Shown here: one piece after another, positions 39,985-48,472 of the stretch | Position numbering within the stretch: position 1 is the stretch's first letter | Layout of the letters: each line of letters opens with the position of its first letter | Assembly (NCBI GenBank): GCA_963744275.1 | Contig: CAVUSX010000029.1 | Location: 434,001 to 498,000 of the forward strand | Source of the DNA: VAZQ01 sp963744275 | GTDB taxonomy: Bacteria; Pseudomonadota; Alphaproteobacteria; Rhizobiales; Xanthobacteraceae | Direction: 5' to 3' | DNA length: 64,000 bases | Translations under genes and position numbers: made by a program | Notes under the pieces: generated by a model | Seen by the model: the letters and a program-made list of their open reading frames with translations, nothing else | Databases searched by the model: none | What the model was told of the DNA's origin: nothing

Positions 39985-40179
39985 CGATGCCTCCAACAGC
40001 ACGCTTCTAGCTCCAATAGCTCTCTTCCACCACGTTCAACATATATATTCGGTCGATCGCAACCCACAACGCCCGTTAAGATAAACTCTTGGCAATCAAA
40101 GGTGGTGGCAATCAATGGGAGGCGAACCCCGAAGGGGCCCGAAAGGCGCCCCGGCTGGCCGCGATCCCGGACGACCCGC

Positions 40180-41500
40180 TCACAGCGGCGGGACCGGGCT
40201 TTGCTCGAAATCAGCCCGTGCCCAGCGCACCCGCACGCAGGCGCCCTGCGCCGGTGCCGCCCGATTGGCGAAAACCAGCTTGGCGCCCGAGCGTTCCAGC
40301 AAGGTCTTGGCGATGAACAGGCCGAGCCCGAGCCCGCCCGCCTCCACATCGACGCTATGGCGCAGGTTGCGCCGGCCGGTCACATAAGGCTCGCCGATCC
40401 GGTCCATGATCTCGGGCGCAAATCCCGGCCCGTCGTCGTTGATCGTCAAGGTGATCTCCTGCGCGCTCCATTCGGCGGTGACATCGACCCGCTCGCGGGC
40501 GAAATCGACCGCATTCTCCAGGAGATTGCCGAGCCCATAGAGGATGACCGGATTGCGCCGGCCGATCGGCTCGGCCGCGTCGTCGGGACGCAGCGCCACC
40601 TCGATGGCCACGCCGAAATTGCGGTGCGGCGCCACGGTCTCCTCGATCAGGGCGGACAAGGGCATGCGATCGAAGGGCTCGGCGCTCGAGGACAGCTGCG
40701 TGAGCTTGGCCAGGATGCCGCGGCAGCGTTGCGCCTGCTCGCGCAGCAGCTTCACGTCGTCGGCATGCGGGGAATCGGGCGCCATCTCGCGCTCGATCTC
40801 GGTGGCGATGACCGTGATGGTGGACAAGGGCGTGCCGAGCTCGTGGGCGGCGGCGGCGGCGAGCCCGTCGAGCTGCGAGAGATGCTGCTCGCGCGCCAGC
40901 ACCAGCTCGGTGGCGGCGAGCGCGTCGGCGAGCTGGCGGGCCTCCTCGGTGAGCTGCCACGCATAGGCGCCGATGAAGCCGATCGCCAGCAGGAGCGAGA
41001 GCCAGACCCCCATGGTGTAGATCGGCGGCAATTCGAGCGGCTGATCGACGTCCCAGGGCAACGGATAGTGCACGAAGATCAGCACGGTGGCGCAGGCCGC
41101 CGCGAAATCCGCCCAGCATCAGGGTCAGCCGCGGCGGCAGCGCGGTCGCCGACAGGAGCACCGGTCCGAGAAACAGGAAGGCGAACGGGTTCTCGAGCCC
41201 GCCGGTGAGGAACAGGAGGATCGCCAATTCCGCGATGTCGAAGGCGAGCAGCCAGGCGGCGCGCTCGGGCTCCACCCGCTGCGTCATGCGGAAGCGCAGC
41301 CGCAAGGCCACGTTGAGCCAGGCGGCGAGCGCGATCACGGCCAGGCAGGCCCAGATCGGCAGCTCGAAATCGAGCCCGAGATAGACCACCAGCACCGCCG
41401 TGGTCTGGCCGATCACGGCGAGCCAGCGCAGGCGCACCAGCGTGTCGAGGCGCACGTTGCGCCCGGCGCGGAAAGCCTGCATGCGATCTTGCTCCGACAT
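40180..41500 (-). CDS. actS: Sensor histidine kinase, ActS/RegB/PrrB family, one frameshift
   Basis: About 439 residues with an extra base near 41098. The first frame holds the N-terminal membrane helices (LVRLRWLAVIGQTTAVLVVY, ACLAVIALAAWLNVALRLRF, LLAFDIAELAILLFLTGGLENP, the conserved quinone-site region). The second holds the last helices (MGVWLSLLLAIGFIGAYAW), the H-box AAAAAHELGTPLSTI and the ATPase domain (GLGNLLENAVDFA, INDDGPGFAPEIM, GGLGLGLFIAKTLL). LLREQAQRCRGILAKL carries a cysteine at the place of the redox-active RegB cysteine. It phosphorylates ActR in response to quinone pool and redox state. ATG 41500. An R2 palindrome lies about 110 bases upstream. Confidence 0.92.
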
Positions 41501-41611
41501 GGGACCCAATCTAATGGTTCGCCCGGCGCGCTCAACCGCGCGGGCCGCTCCATTTGGGGCTTGCGCCGGGCGCCGTGCGGGGTCACATGTGGCGGGCCTC
41601 CCGTAGTGACC

Positions 41612-41702
41612 GTAGGGCGCAATCGCTTTATTGCGCCATCGGCGTTGCGCCATCAGCGCCATCAGCCTCGCCAAGCGGCGCAATAAAGCGATTGCGCCCT
41701 AC
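41612..41702. repeat. 91-bp palindromic element, family R2, copy 2
   Basis: 26-base perfect terminal inverted repeats at 41612-41637 and 41677-41702 (GTAGGGCGCAATCGCTTTAT start). The interior read on the other strand begins GCTTGGCGAG, as copy 1 does just inside its left arm, so the two insert in opposite orientation. It fills the space between divergent actS and the ABC transporter gene, ending 16 bases before the latter's start. Confidence 0.92.
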
Positions 41703-41718
41703 GCATTCGAGTGGAATC

Positions 41719-42489
41719 GTGCCGGTCGAACCCGCCATCGCGGTTGATCAGTTGGTGAAGGTCTACGGCGCCACCCGCGCGGTCGACGGCATCTCGTTTG
41801 CGCTCGCGCCTGGATCGATCACCGGGCTGCTCGGCGGCAACGGCGCCGGCAAGACCACCACCATCGCGATGATCTTGGGGCTGGTGATGCCCACCTCCGG
41901 GAGCGCCAAGGTGCTGGGCGCGCAGATGCCGCGCCAGCGCTACCAGGTGCTGCACCGGATGAACTTCGAAAGCCCCTATGTCGACATGCCGCACCGGCTC
42001 ACGGTCCGCCAGAACCTCAAGGTGTTCGGCAAGCTCTACGCCGTCGCGGCGCTCGGCGAGCGCATCGCGCGCATCGCCGAGCAGCTCGAGCTCACCGAAT
42101 TCCTCGACCGGCCGACCGGCAAGCTCTCCGCCGGCCAGAAGACCCGGGTCGCGCTCGCCAAGGCGTTGATCAATCAGCCCGAGGTGCTGCTGCTCGACGA
42201 GCCGACCGCCTCGCTCGATCCCGACACCGCCGACTGGGTGCGCTCGCGGCTGGAGGGCTTTCGCGCGCAGCACGGCGCGACCGTGCTGCTCGCCTCCCAC
42301 AACATGGCCGAGGTGGAGCGGTTGTGCGAGCGCGTCATCATGATGAAGCGCGGCCGTATCGAGGACGACGACGCGCCCGCACGGCTGTTGACCCGCTACG
42401 GCCGCCAGACGCTCGAGGAGGTCTTTCTCGACGTGGCGCGCGGGCGCGGCGAGGCGCGCGATGCGGCCCCGCGCGAGGCCGCCCAGTGA
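41719..42489 (+). CDS. ABC transporter ATP-binding protein
   Basis: 256 residues from GTG 41719 (VPVEPAIAVDQLVKVYGATR). Walker A GGNGAGKTTT, Q-loop region LHRMNFESPYVDMPHRLTV, signature LSAGQKTRVALAKAL, Walker B LLLDEPTASLD and the switch SHNM are all present. It is of the ABC-2 exporter type with a degenerate signature (LSAGQ). Its stop overlaps the permease start (GTGA), so the two are made together. The cargo is unknown; similar pairs export lipids, polysaccharides or drugs. Confidence 0.88.
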   Translation: MPVEPAIAVDQLVKVYGATRAVDGISFALAPGSITGLLGGNGAGKTTTIAMILGLVMPTSGSAKVLGAQMPRQRYQVLHRMNFESPYVDMPHRLTVRQNLKVFGKLYAVAALGERIARIAEQLELTEFLDRPTGKLSAGQKTRVALAKALINQPEVLLLDEPTASLDPDTADWVRSRLEGFRAQHGATVLLASHNMAEVERLCERVIMMKRGRIEDDDAPARLLTRYGRQTLEEVFLDVARGRGEARDAAPREAAQ

Positions 42490-43307
42490 GCGCGCCCGGC
42501 ACCCGCGCAATCGCCTTTGCGCCGCATCGGGTGGCCGCGATGGTGCTGCGCTATCTGTACCTGTTGCGCTCGTCGTGGCCGCGCGTGCTGGAGCTGATCT
42601 ATTGGCCCACGATGCAGCTGTTCGTGTGGGGATTCCTGCAGCTCTACATCTCGCAGAACGCCGGCTTCTTCGCGCGCGCGGGCGGGATGTTCATCGGGGC
42701 CGTGCTGTTGTGGGATATCCTGTTCCGCGGGCAGCTCGGATTTTCGGTGTCGTTTCTCGAGGAGATGTGGGCGCGCAACCTCGGCAATCTGATGATCAGC
42801 CCGCTGCGGCCGGTCGAGTTCGTGGCCGCCTTGATGATCATGAGCATCGTGCGCCTGGCGATCGGCATGGTGCCGGTCTCGCTGCTCGCGATCGCCTTGT
42901 TCGGCTTCAACATCTACGGGATGGGGTTTGCGCTGGCGGCCTTCTTCGCCAACCTCATTCTCACCAGCTGGTCGGTCGGCATCCTGGTGTCGGGGGTGTT
43001 GTTGCGCAACGGCATGGGGGCCGAGAGCCTGGCCTGGACCCTGATGTTCGTGCTGATGCCGCTCACCTGCGTCTATTACCCGGTGGCGACGCTGCCGCCT
43101 TGGCTGCAGATGGTCTCCTGGTGCTTGCCGCCGACCTATGTGTTCGAAGGCATGCGGGCGCTGGTGATGGATCACGTCTTCCGCGCCGACCTCATGCTGC
43201 AGGCCCTGGGGCTCAATGCGCTGTATTTTTCCGCCGCCGTCCTCGCCTTCCTGCAGCTCTTGAAGAGCGCCCGCCGGCAAGGCTCGTTGCTGCAGTCCGG
43301 CGAATAG
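42486..43307 (+). CDS. ABC-2 type transporter permease
   Basis: 273 residues from GTG 42486. Six hydrophobic segments typical of ABC-2 permeases are visible (VLELIYWPTMQLFVWGFLQL, GMFIGAVLLWDILFRGQLGF, LMIMSIVRLAIGMVPVSLLA, GMGFALAAFFANLILTSWSV, AWTLMFVLMPLTCVYYPVAT, NALYFSAAVLAFLQL). The PPTYVFEGMRALV segment near the end is characteristic. It forms a dimeric pore with the ATP-binding protein just upstream. No substrate-binding or membrane-fusion gene is adjacent, so it is an exporter. Confidence 0.87.
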   Translation: MSAPGTRAIAFAPHRVAAMVLRYLYLLRSSWPRVLELIYWPTMQLFVWGFLQLYISQNAGFFARAGGMFIGAVLLWDILFRGQLGFSVSFLEEMWARNLGNLMISPLRPVEFVAALMIMSIVRLAIGMVPVSLLAIALFGFNIYGMGFALAAFFANLILTSWSVGILVSGVLLRNGMGAESLAWTLMFVLMPLTCVYYPVATLPPWLQMVSWCLPPTYVFEGMRALVMDHVFRADLMLQALGLNALYFSAAVLAFLQLLKSARRQGSLLQSGE

Positions 43308-43404
43308 GCGGCATCGTCCAGCGGTGTCCGGTTTTCCGTTCGGAAATGCGACAATTTAGTCGCCCTGTTTACCCAATCCGAAAGAATCCCCATTTCTTAA
43401 GCGC

Positions 43405-44925
43405 ATGGCAAAACAAGCCCCCTATGTTGACGGCGTGGACGAAAAGCGACACCTTGCTGCAATGCAGCATGAACCGTCAGGGACCGGGGCTATGGCAATT
43501 GGGGAATTCGGCGGCGCTCCGGCCGCAGTGGTCGGGCATGGCCCGATGCTGGCGGGGCCGTATTACTGGTTCTACGAGATGAGCCAGGCGTCGCTCAATC
43601 CGTCCCGTGCTTTGGCGGATGCGACCCGGCTGTTCTTCAAGAATCCGGCCAATCCGATGGCCCATACCCAGTTCGGCAAGACCGTGGCCGCGGCCTGCGA
43701 GATGTTCGAGCGCTCGACCCGCCGCTACGGCAAGCCCGAGTGGCGGATCAACTCCACCCTGGTCGGCGGCGAACGCATCCCGGTCCACATCTCCACGGTC
43801 TGGGAGCGGCCGTTCTGCCGCTTGCTGCATTTCGAGCGCGCCTTCGAGCGGCGGCCGCGCCGGCCGCAGCCGCGCCTGCTGATCGTGGCGCCGATGTCGG
43901 GTCACTATGCCACGCTGCTGCGCGGGACCGTGGAAGGCCTGCTGCCCTACCACGACGTCTATGTCACCGATTGGGCCGACGCCCGCATGGTGCCGCTCGC
44001 CGAAGGCCGCTTCGACCTCGACGACTATATCGACTACGTGATCTCGATGCTGCACCTCCTGCAGGGCGACGTGCATGTGCTGGCGGTGTGCCAGCCGTCG
44101 GTGCCGGTGATGGCGGCGGTCGCCCGCATGGAGGCGACGCAAGACCCCTATGTTCCCCATTCCATGGTGCTGATGGGCGGCCCGATCGATACGCGCGCCA
44201 ATCCGACCGCCGTGAACGAGCTCGCACAAGCGCGCGGCATCGACTGGTTCCGCCGCCACGTCATCACCAAGGTGCCGTTTCCCAATCCGGGCCTGATGCG
44301 CGACGTCTATCCGGGATTTCTGCAGCTCAACGGCTTCGTCAGCATGAATCTCGAGCGCCATATCGAGGCGCATCGCAACCTGTTCACGCATCTGGTCAAG
44401 GGCGACGGCGATTCCGCCCAGAAGCATCGTGAATTCTACGATGAATATCTGGCGGTGATGGACTTGAGCGCCGAGTACTATCTGCAGACGGTCGATACCG
44501 TGTTCGTGCGCCACTCCTTGCCGAAGGGCACGATGACCCATCGGGGCGCGCCGGTCGATCCGGCCCAAATCCGCCGCGTCGCGCTGCTCACGGTCGAGGG
44601 CGAGAACGACGACATTTCGGGCCGCGGACAGACCGAGGCGGCGCACCGGCTGTGCGTCAACATTCCCCCCGAGCGCAAGTCCCATTGGATGCAGCCCGGC
44701 GTCGGCCATTACGGCGTGTTCAATGGATCGCGCTTTCGCGCCGAGATCGCGCCGCGGATCGCCGACTTCGTGCTGTCCAACGACGGCCAGGATGGACATG
44801 GCGGCAAGCGCGCCGCCAAGACTGCGCCGCGCGCGGCGGCGAAGCCCAACGGGTCGATGCGCGCGAGCATGACCGCCCCTTCGGCGGTTGCCGAACCCGA
44901 GAAGGCGTCGGCGGTCACCGAATAG
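43405..44925 (+). CDS. phaZ: Intracellular polyhydroxyalkanoate depolymerase
   Basis: 506 residues from ATG 43405. The conserved core starts at MLAGPYYWFYEMSQASLNPS (about residue 48), followed by KPEWRINSTLVGGERIPVHI, LLIVAPMSGHYATLLRGTVE, and HVLAVCQPSVPVMAAVARME, where the cysteine of CQPS is the nucleophile of intracellular PhaZ enzymes. ENDDISGRGQTEAAH carries the catalytic Asp and QPGVGHYGVFNGSRF the His. It degrades stored polyhydroxybutyrate granules. The N-terminal 47 residues and the Ala/Lys-rich tail after residue 455 are extensions; the start may lie downstream (MAIGEFGG). It lies 97 bases after the ABC permease. Confidence 0.9.
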   Translation: MAKQAPYVDGVDEKRHLAAMQHEPSGTGAMAIGEFGGAPAAVVGHGPMLAGPYYWFYEMSQASLNPSRALADATRLFFKNPANPMAHTQFGKTVAAACEMFERSTRRYGKPEWRINSTLVGGERIPVHISTVWERPFCRLLHFERAFERRPRRPQPRLLIVAPMSGHYATLLRGTVEGLLPYHDVYVTDWADARMVPLAEGRFDLDDYIDYVISMLHLLQGDVHVLAVCQPSVPVMAAVARMEATQDPYVPHSMVLMGGPIDTRANPTAVNELAQARGIDWFRRHVITKVPFPNPGLMRDVYPGFLQLNGFVSMNLERHIEAHRNLFTHLVKGDGDSAQKHREFYDEYLAVMDLSAEYYLQTVDTVFVRHSLPKGTMTHRGAPVDPAQIRRVALLTVEGENDDISGRGQTEAAHRLCVNIPPERKSHWMQPGVGHYGVFNGSRFRAEIAPRIADFVLSNDGQDGHGGKRAAKTAPRAAAKPNGSMRASMTAPSAVAEPEKASAVTE

Positions 44926-45242
44926 CCGGCCCGGCGCGCCGGTTCCGGAGGCTGCCGCGGCCTCCGACGCGACGCCAAAAGTGCCGGCAAGGCCCGTCCT
45001 GCCGGGGTTTCTCGTTGATTCGCCGCTCGCGACATCCCGCTCAATTCCTCGCAAGCCATTGTCCTGTATGGGCTTTTCCGGCTCGCCCCAAACCCCTCCT
45101 GGGGTGACGCGTGCGGCGCCGCCGCCGCGGCCGCGCCAGAAAAATATGAATTCGGATTCGCAACTTAATAGGCCCTAGCTGTTGTGGTAGCGCGCCGGCG
45201 CAGGCCCGTGTTCTTGGGGAAGGAGTTTATTTGCGATCGACC
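44926..45242. other. Intergenic region with two hairpins after phaZ
   Basis: 317 bases without a supported gene. CGGAGG...CCTCCG at about 44946-44966 and CCGGCA...TGCCGG at 44984-45005 followed by GGTTTCTC may end phaZ transcription. The stretch 45150-45180 is AT-rich (GAATTCGGATTCGCAACTTA) and could hold the promoter of the metallopeptidase gene. Confidence 0.4.
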
Positions 45243-46106
45243 ATGCCGCGCCCCATTGCGGTTATGGCAGTATTTCGCCCGGGAACGTTTGTGGGTGGAT
45301 GTACGGCCATGTCGTTGCGCGCATTGCTCTATCGTCGTCCGACCGAACCGTCGGCGCTGGAAATCATCTTCGATAAATCGGTTCTGCTGGTGCGCTTGCG
45401 CCGTCATCGCCAGGCGCGCCGCTACACGTTGCGCATCGACGCCGCGTTGCGCGAGGTCGTTCTCACCATGCCGCCGCGCGGCAGCGTGCGCGAAGCGCGC
45501 GATTTCGCGCAGCAGCATGGCGGATGGATCGCGGCGCGGCTCAAGCGCTTGCCGGACGCGGCGCCCTTCGTGCATGGCGTCGAGGTGCCGCTGCGCGGCA
45601 TTCCGCATCGCATCGTGCATCGCCGCAATGTGCGCGGCACGGTGTGGACCGAGACCGACGAGCGCGGCCAGCGCCTGCTCTGCGTCGTCGGCGAGCCGCC
45701 CCATATCGATCGCCGCATCAGCGACTTCCTCAAGCGCGAAGCCCGCGCCGATCTGGAGGCGGCCGCCAGCCGCTATGCGGCCAAGCTCGGCATCGCCATC
45801 AAGCGGGTCTCGATCCGGGATCAGTCGAGCCGCTGGGGCTCCTGCTCCAATACCGGGGTGCTGTCGTTCTCCTGGCGGCTCATCCTGGCGCCGTCGTTCG
45901 TGCTCGACTATCTGGCCGCGCACGAGGTCGCCCATCTCAAGGAGCTCAATCACTCGCCGAAGTTCTGGCGGCTGGTCGGGCGGCTCGATGGCGACTTCGA
46001 GCGCGCCAAGGCCTGGCTCGATGCCCATGGCACCGACCTGCACCGCTACGGCCTCGTCCCCAAGCCCCGCCACGCCCGCCGCCCGGATGCCGCCGTGGCG
46101 CGGTGA
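45243..46106 (+). CDS. YgjP-like M48-type metallopeptidase (DUF45)
   Basis: 287 residues from ATG 45243 (ATG 45309, MSLRALLYRR, is a plausible shorter start). VRLRRHRQARRYTLRIDAAL and LTMPPRGSVREARDFAQQHG are the usual N-terminal part; RVSIRDQSSRWGSCSNTGVL and YLAAHEVAHLKELNHSPKFW give the zinc motif HEVAH with the downstream NHSPKFW. The family is widespread and mostly uncharacterised, with some members linked to restriction-like operons. It converges with the PBP1A gene over 199 bases containing nothing recognisable. Confidence 0.85.
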   Translation: MPRPIAVMAVFRPGTFVGGCTAMSLRALLYRRPTEPSALEIIFDKSVLLVRLRRHRQARRYTLRIDAALREVVLTMPPRGSVREARDFAQQHGGWIAARLKRLPDAAPFVHGVEVPLRGIPHRIVHRRNVRGTVWTETDERGQRLLCVVGEPPHIDRRISDFLKREARADLEAAASRYAAKLGIAIKRVSIRDQSSRWGSCSNTGVLSFSWRLILAPSFVLDYLAAHEVAHLKELNHSPKFWRLVGRLDGDFERAKAWLDAHGTDLHRYGLVPKPRHARRPDAAVAR

Positions 46107-46305
46107 CGGGCGCGATCGCGGCCCCGCCATCGATCCGCCCGGCGTTACCAGCTCGGCGCGCTGACGCGCGAGATTGCCGGCCGCGATCGCGCGCCTAAAG
46201 AACTAAAGACATACGGCGCGCCGGTGCGCTCAGCACGACCAATAGGTACCTTGCCGTTATGACTGGCGGCCGGCGCATTGTCTTCGCGCCCACTGACCAG
46301 GTATT

Positions 46306-48366
46306 CTAACGCCGGCCGAACAGCCGCTCGAGAAACCAGTTGTCGAGGCCGGTGCGGTGGTCGCTTCGCGGCGGTCCGCCCGCCGATACCCCGACCGGCG
46401 CCGGCGGGATCGGAGCACCGCTCGGCGGCAGGAGCGAGGCGAGCGAGAGGCCGGTGTCGACTTCGGGCAGGCCCGCGACCGGCACGCCCTGATGCGCAGG
46501 CTTCATGAAGCGCGACCAGATCTCCACCGGCATGCCGCCGCCCGTCGCCTTGCGGGTGGGCGAGGAATCGTCGTTGCCGAGCCACACCCCGGTCACCAGG
46601 TGGTCCGTATAACCGATGAACCAGGCATCGCGGAAATCCTGGCTGGTGCCGGTCTTGCCGGCCGCCGGCCAGCCCGCGAGCTGGGCGCTGTGGGCGGTCC
46701 CGCTCGTCAGCGTCTCGTGCATCATGGCGTTCATCATGCCCACATAGCGCGCCTCGATGATGCGCCCGAAATTGGGGGCCTGGCGGGTGTAGAGCGTCTT
46801 GCCGGCCACGGTGCGCACCCGTTCGATCACATGCGTCGCGATCGCGGTGCCGCCATTGGCGAAGGGCGCATAGGCGGCGACCAGCTCGATCAGCGAGACC
46901 TCCGAGGTGCCGAGCGCGAGCGAAGGATTGGGATCGAGCCTGGAGGCGATGCCGAGCCGATAGGCCGTCTTGGCGACCGCGGCCGGCCCGAACTCGAGCG
47001 TCAGGCGCACCGACACGGTGTTGAGCGACTGCGAAAGCGCCTGCGTCAGCGTCACCGGTCCGAGATATTGGCGGCCGTAGTTCTCCGGCTTCCAGCCCTT
47101 GAGCGCGATCGGCTTGTCCTCGCGCACCGTGTCGGGCGTGAGCCCGTGCTCGAGCGCGGTCAGATACACGAACGGCTTGAAGGCGGAGCCGGGCTGGCGC
47201 TTGGCCGCCACCGCGCGGTTGAACTGGCTCTCGGCGTAGCTCTTGCCGCCCACCATGGCGCGCACCGCGCCCTGCGGCGTCATCGCCACCAGGGCGCCCT
47301 GCTCGACGTCGAGCTTCTGGCCCTTCTGCGCCAGCTCGTCGACCAGCGCCTTCTCGGCCGCCGCCTGCAAGGCCGGATCGATCGTGGTCTCGACCTTGAG
47401 ATCGTCGTCCACATGGCCGACCAGATCGTCGAGCACGTCCATGATCCAGTCCGCCACGTAGCCGACGCTGCCGGCGCCGCTCGGCTTCACCGCATGGGCG
47501 GGTTGCGCCATCGCCATCTTGGCCATGGTCTCGGTGATGAAATCTTCCTCCGCCATGGCGGCCAGCACCATCTGGGCGCGCCGTTCGGCGCCGTCCGGGT
47601 TGCGGCTGGGCGCGAGCCGGGTCGGCGATTTGACCAGGCCCGCCAGCATGGCGGCCTCCGCCAGCTTCACCTCGCGCGCCGGCTTGCCGAAATAGCGCTG
47701 CGCCGCGGCTTCGACCCCGTAGGCGCCGGAGCCGAAATAGACCCGGTTGAGATAGAGCTCGAGAATCTCGTTCTTGCTGAACTTGCGCTCGATCCACAGC
47801 GCCAGCACCACCTCCTGCATCTTGCGCCAGAGCGTGCGCTGCGGGGTCAGGAACAGGTTCTTGGCGAGCTGCTGCGTGATGGTCGAGCCGCCCTGCTGGA
47901 CGCCCCGATGCAGCACGTCGGCGACCAGCGCGCGGGCGAGCCCGAACGGGTCGACGCCGTAATGGTGATAGAAGCGGCGGTCCTCGATGGCGATGAAGGC
48001 GCGCGGCAGGTAGGGCGGCAGGTCCTTGAGCGAGACCGCGGCCCCGCCCATCTCGCCGCGCACCGCCAGCGGCTTGCCGTCGAGGCCGTCGATCTCGATC
48101 GAGGGCGGCCGCTTGGGTATGGCGAGCGACTGGATCGGCGGCAGCGTGGAGGCCACCAGCGCGACGGCGCCGCCCGCCATGATCAGCCCCCAGAGGCCGA
48201 GCACCACCCCCCAATAGACCAGCCGTCGCAGCGGGGAGCGGCTGCCCTCGTCGCGGCCGGCCGCAGGTTTTCGCTTGGGCGCGGATTTGGGAGCGGACTT
48301 GCGCCCGGATTTGGGCGCGTTTTTGGGGCGCGCCGGTCGCGGTTGCGAGTCGTCGGAGTCGGCCAC
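46306..48366 (-). CDS. Penicillin-binding protein 1A family (bifunctional transglycosylase/transpeptidase)
   Basis: 686 residues from a GTG at 48366. A basic Lys/Pro/Arg-rich cytoplasmic tail (to about residue 45) precedes one membrane helix (LVYWGVVLGLWGLIMAGGAV). The GT51 domain has FIAIEDRRFYHHYGVDPFGL, GGSTITQQLAKNLFL and ERKFSKNEILELYLNRVYFG. The transpeptidase domain has KRQPGSAFKPFVYLTALEHG (SxxK serine in GSAFKPF), SQSLNTVSV (SxN) and AAGKTGTSQDFRDAWFIGYT (KTG). It polymerises and cross-links peptidoglycan in the periplasm. Unbroken. It lies 106 bases after glnD on the same strand. Confidence 0.93.
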   Translation of the reverse strand: MADSDDSQPRPARPKNAPKSGRKSAPKSAPKRKPAAGRDEGSRSPLRRLVYWGVVLGLWGLIMAGGAVALVASTLPPIQSLAIPKRPPSIEIDGLDGKPLAVRGEMGGAAVSLKDLPPYLPRAFIAIEDRRFYHHYGVDPFGLARALVADVLHRGVQQGGSTITQQLAKNLFLTPQRTLWRKMQEVVLALWIERKFSKNEILELYLNRVYFGSGAYGVEAAAQRYFGKPAREVKLAEAAMLAGLVKSPTRLAPSRNPDGAERRAQMVLAAMAEEDFITETMAKMAMAQPAHAVKPSGAGSVGYVADWIMDVLDDLVGHVDDDLKVETTIDPALQAAAEKALVDELAQKGQKLDVEQGALVAMTPQGAVRAMVGGKSYAESQFNRAVAAKRQPGSAFKPFVYLTALEHGLTPDTVREDKPIALKGWKPENYGRQYLGPVTLTQALSQSLNTVSVRLTLEFGPAAVAKTAYRLGIASRLDPNPSLALGTSEVSLIELVAAYAPFANGGTAIATHVIERVRTVAGKTLYTRQAPNFGRIIEARYVGMMNAMMHETLTSGTAHSAQLAGWPAAGKTGTSQDFRDAWFIGYTDHLVTGVWLGNDDSSPTRKATGGGMPVEIWSRFMKPAHQGVPVAGLPEVDTGLSLASLLPPSGAPIPPAPVGVSAGGPPRSDHRTGLDNWFLERLFGRR

Positions 48367-48472
48367 GCGCGATTCTCCCCTCGATATCCCGGTTCACCGT
48401 AGATAGGGGGGTTTAAGGGGCGGTTACCGGTGGCCGGGTCGGAGCCGGCGGCAGGCCGCGAAGCGTTCCGGC

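Noticed and set aside
2513..41500. Programmed +1 frameshifting as an explanation for the many breaks
   Set aside because: Break sites share no common slippery sequence, directions are mixed (22 plus, 9 minus), and they stop abruptly at 41 kb; sequencing or assembly error is simpler.
46357..48402. Long plus-strand frame opposite the PBP1A gene
   Set aside because: Antisense shadow with Arg/His/Gly-rich translation and no recognisable motif.
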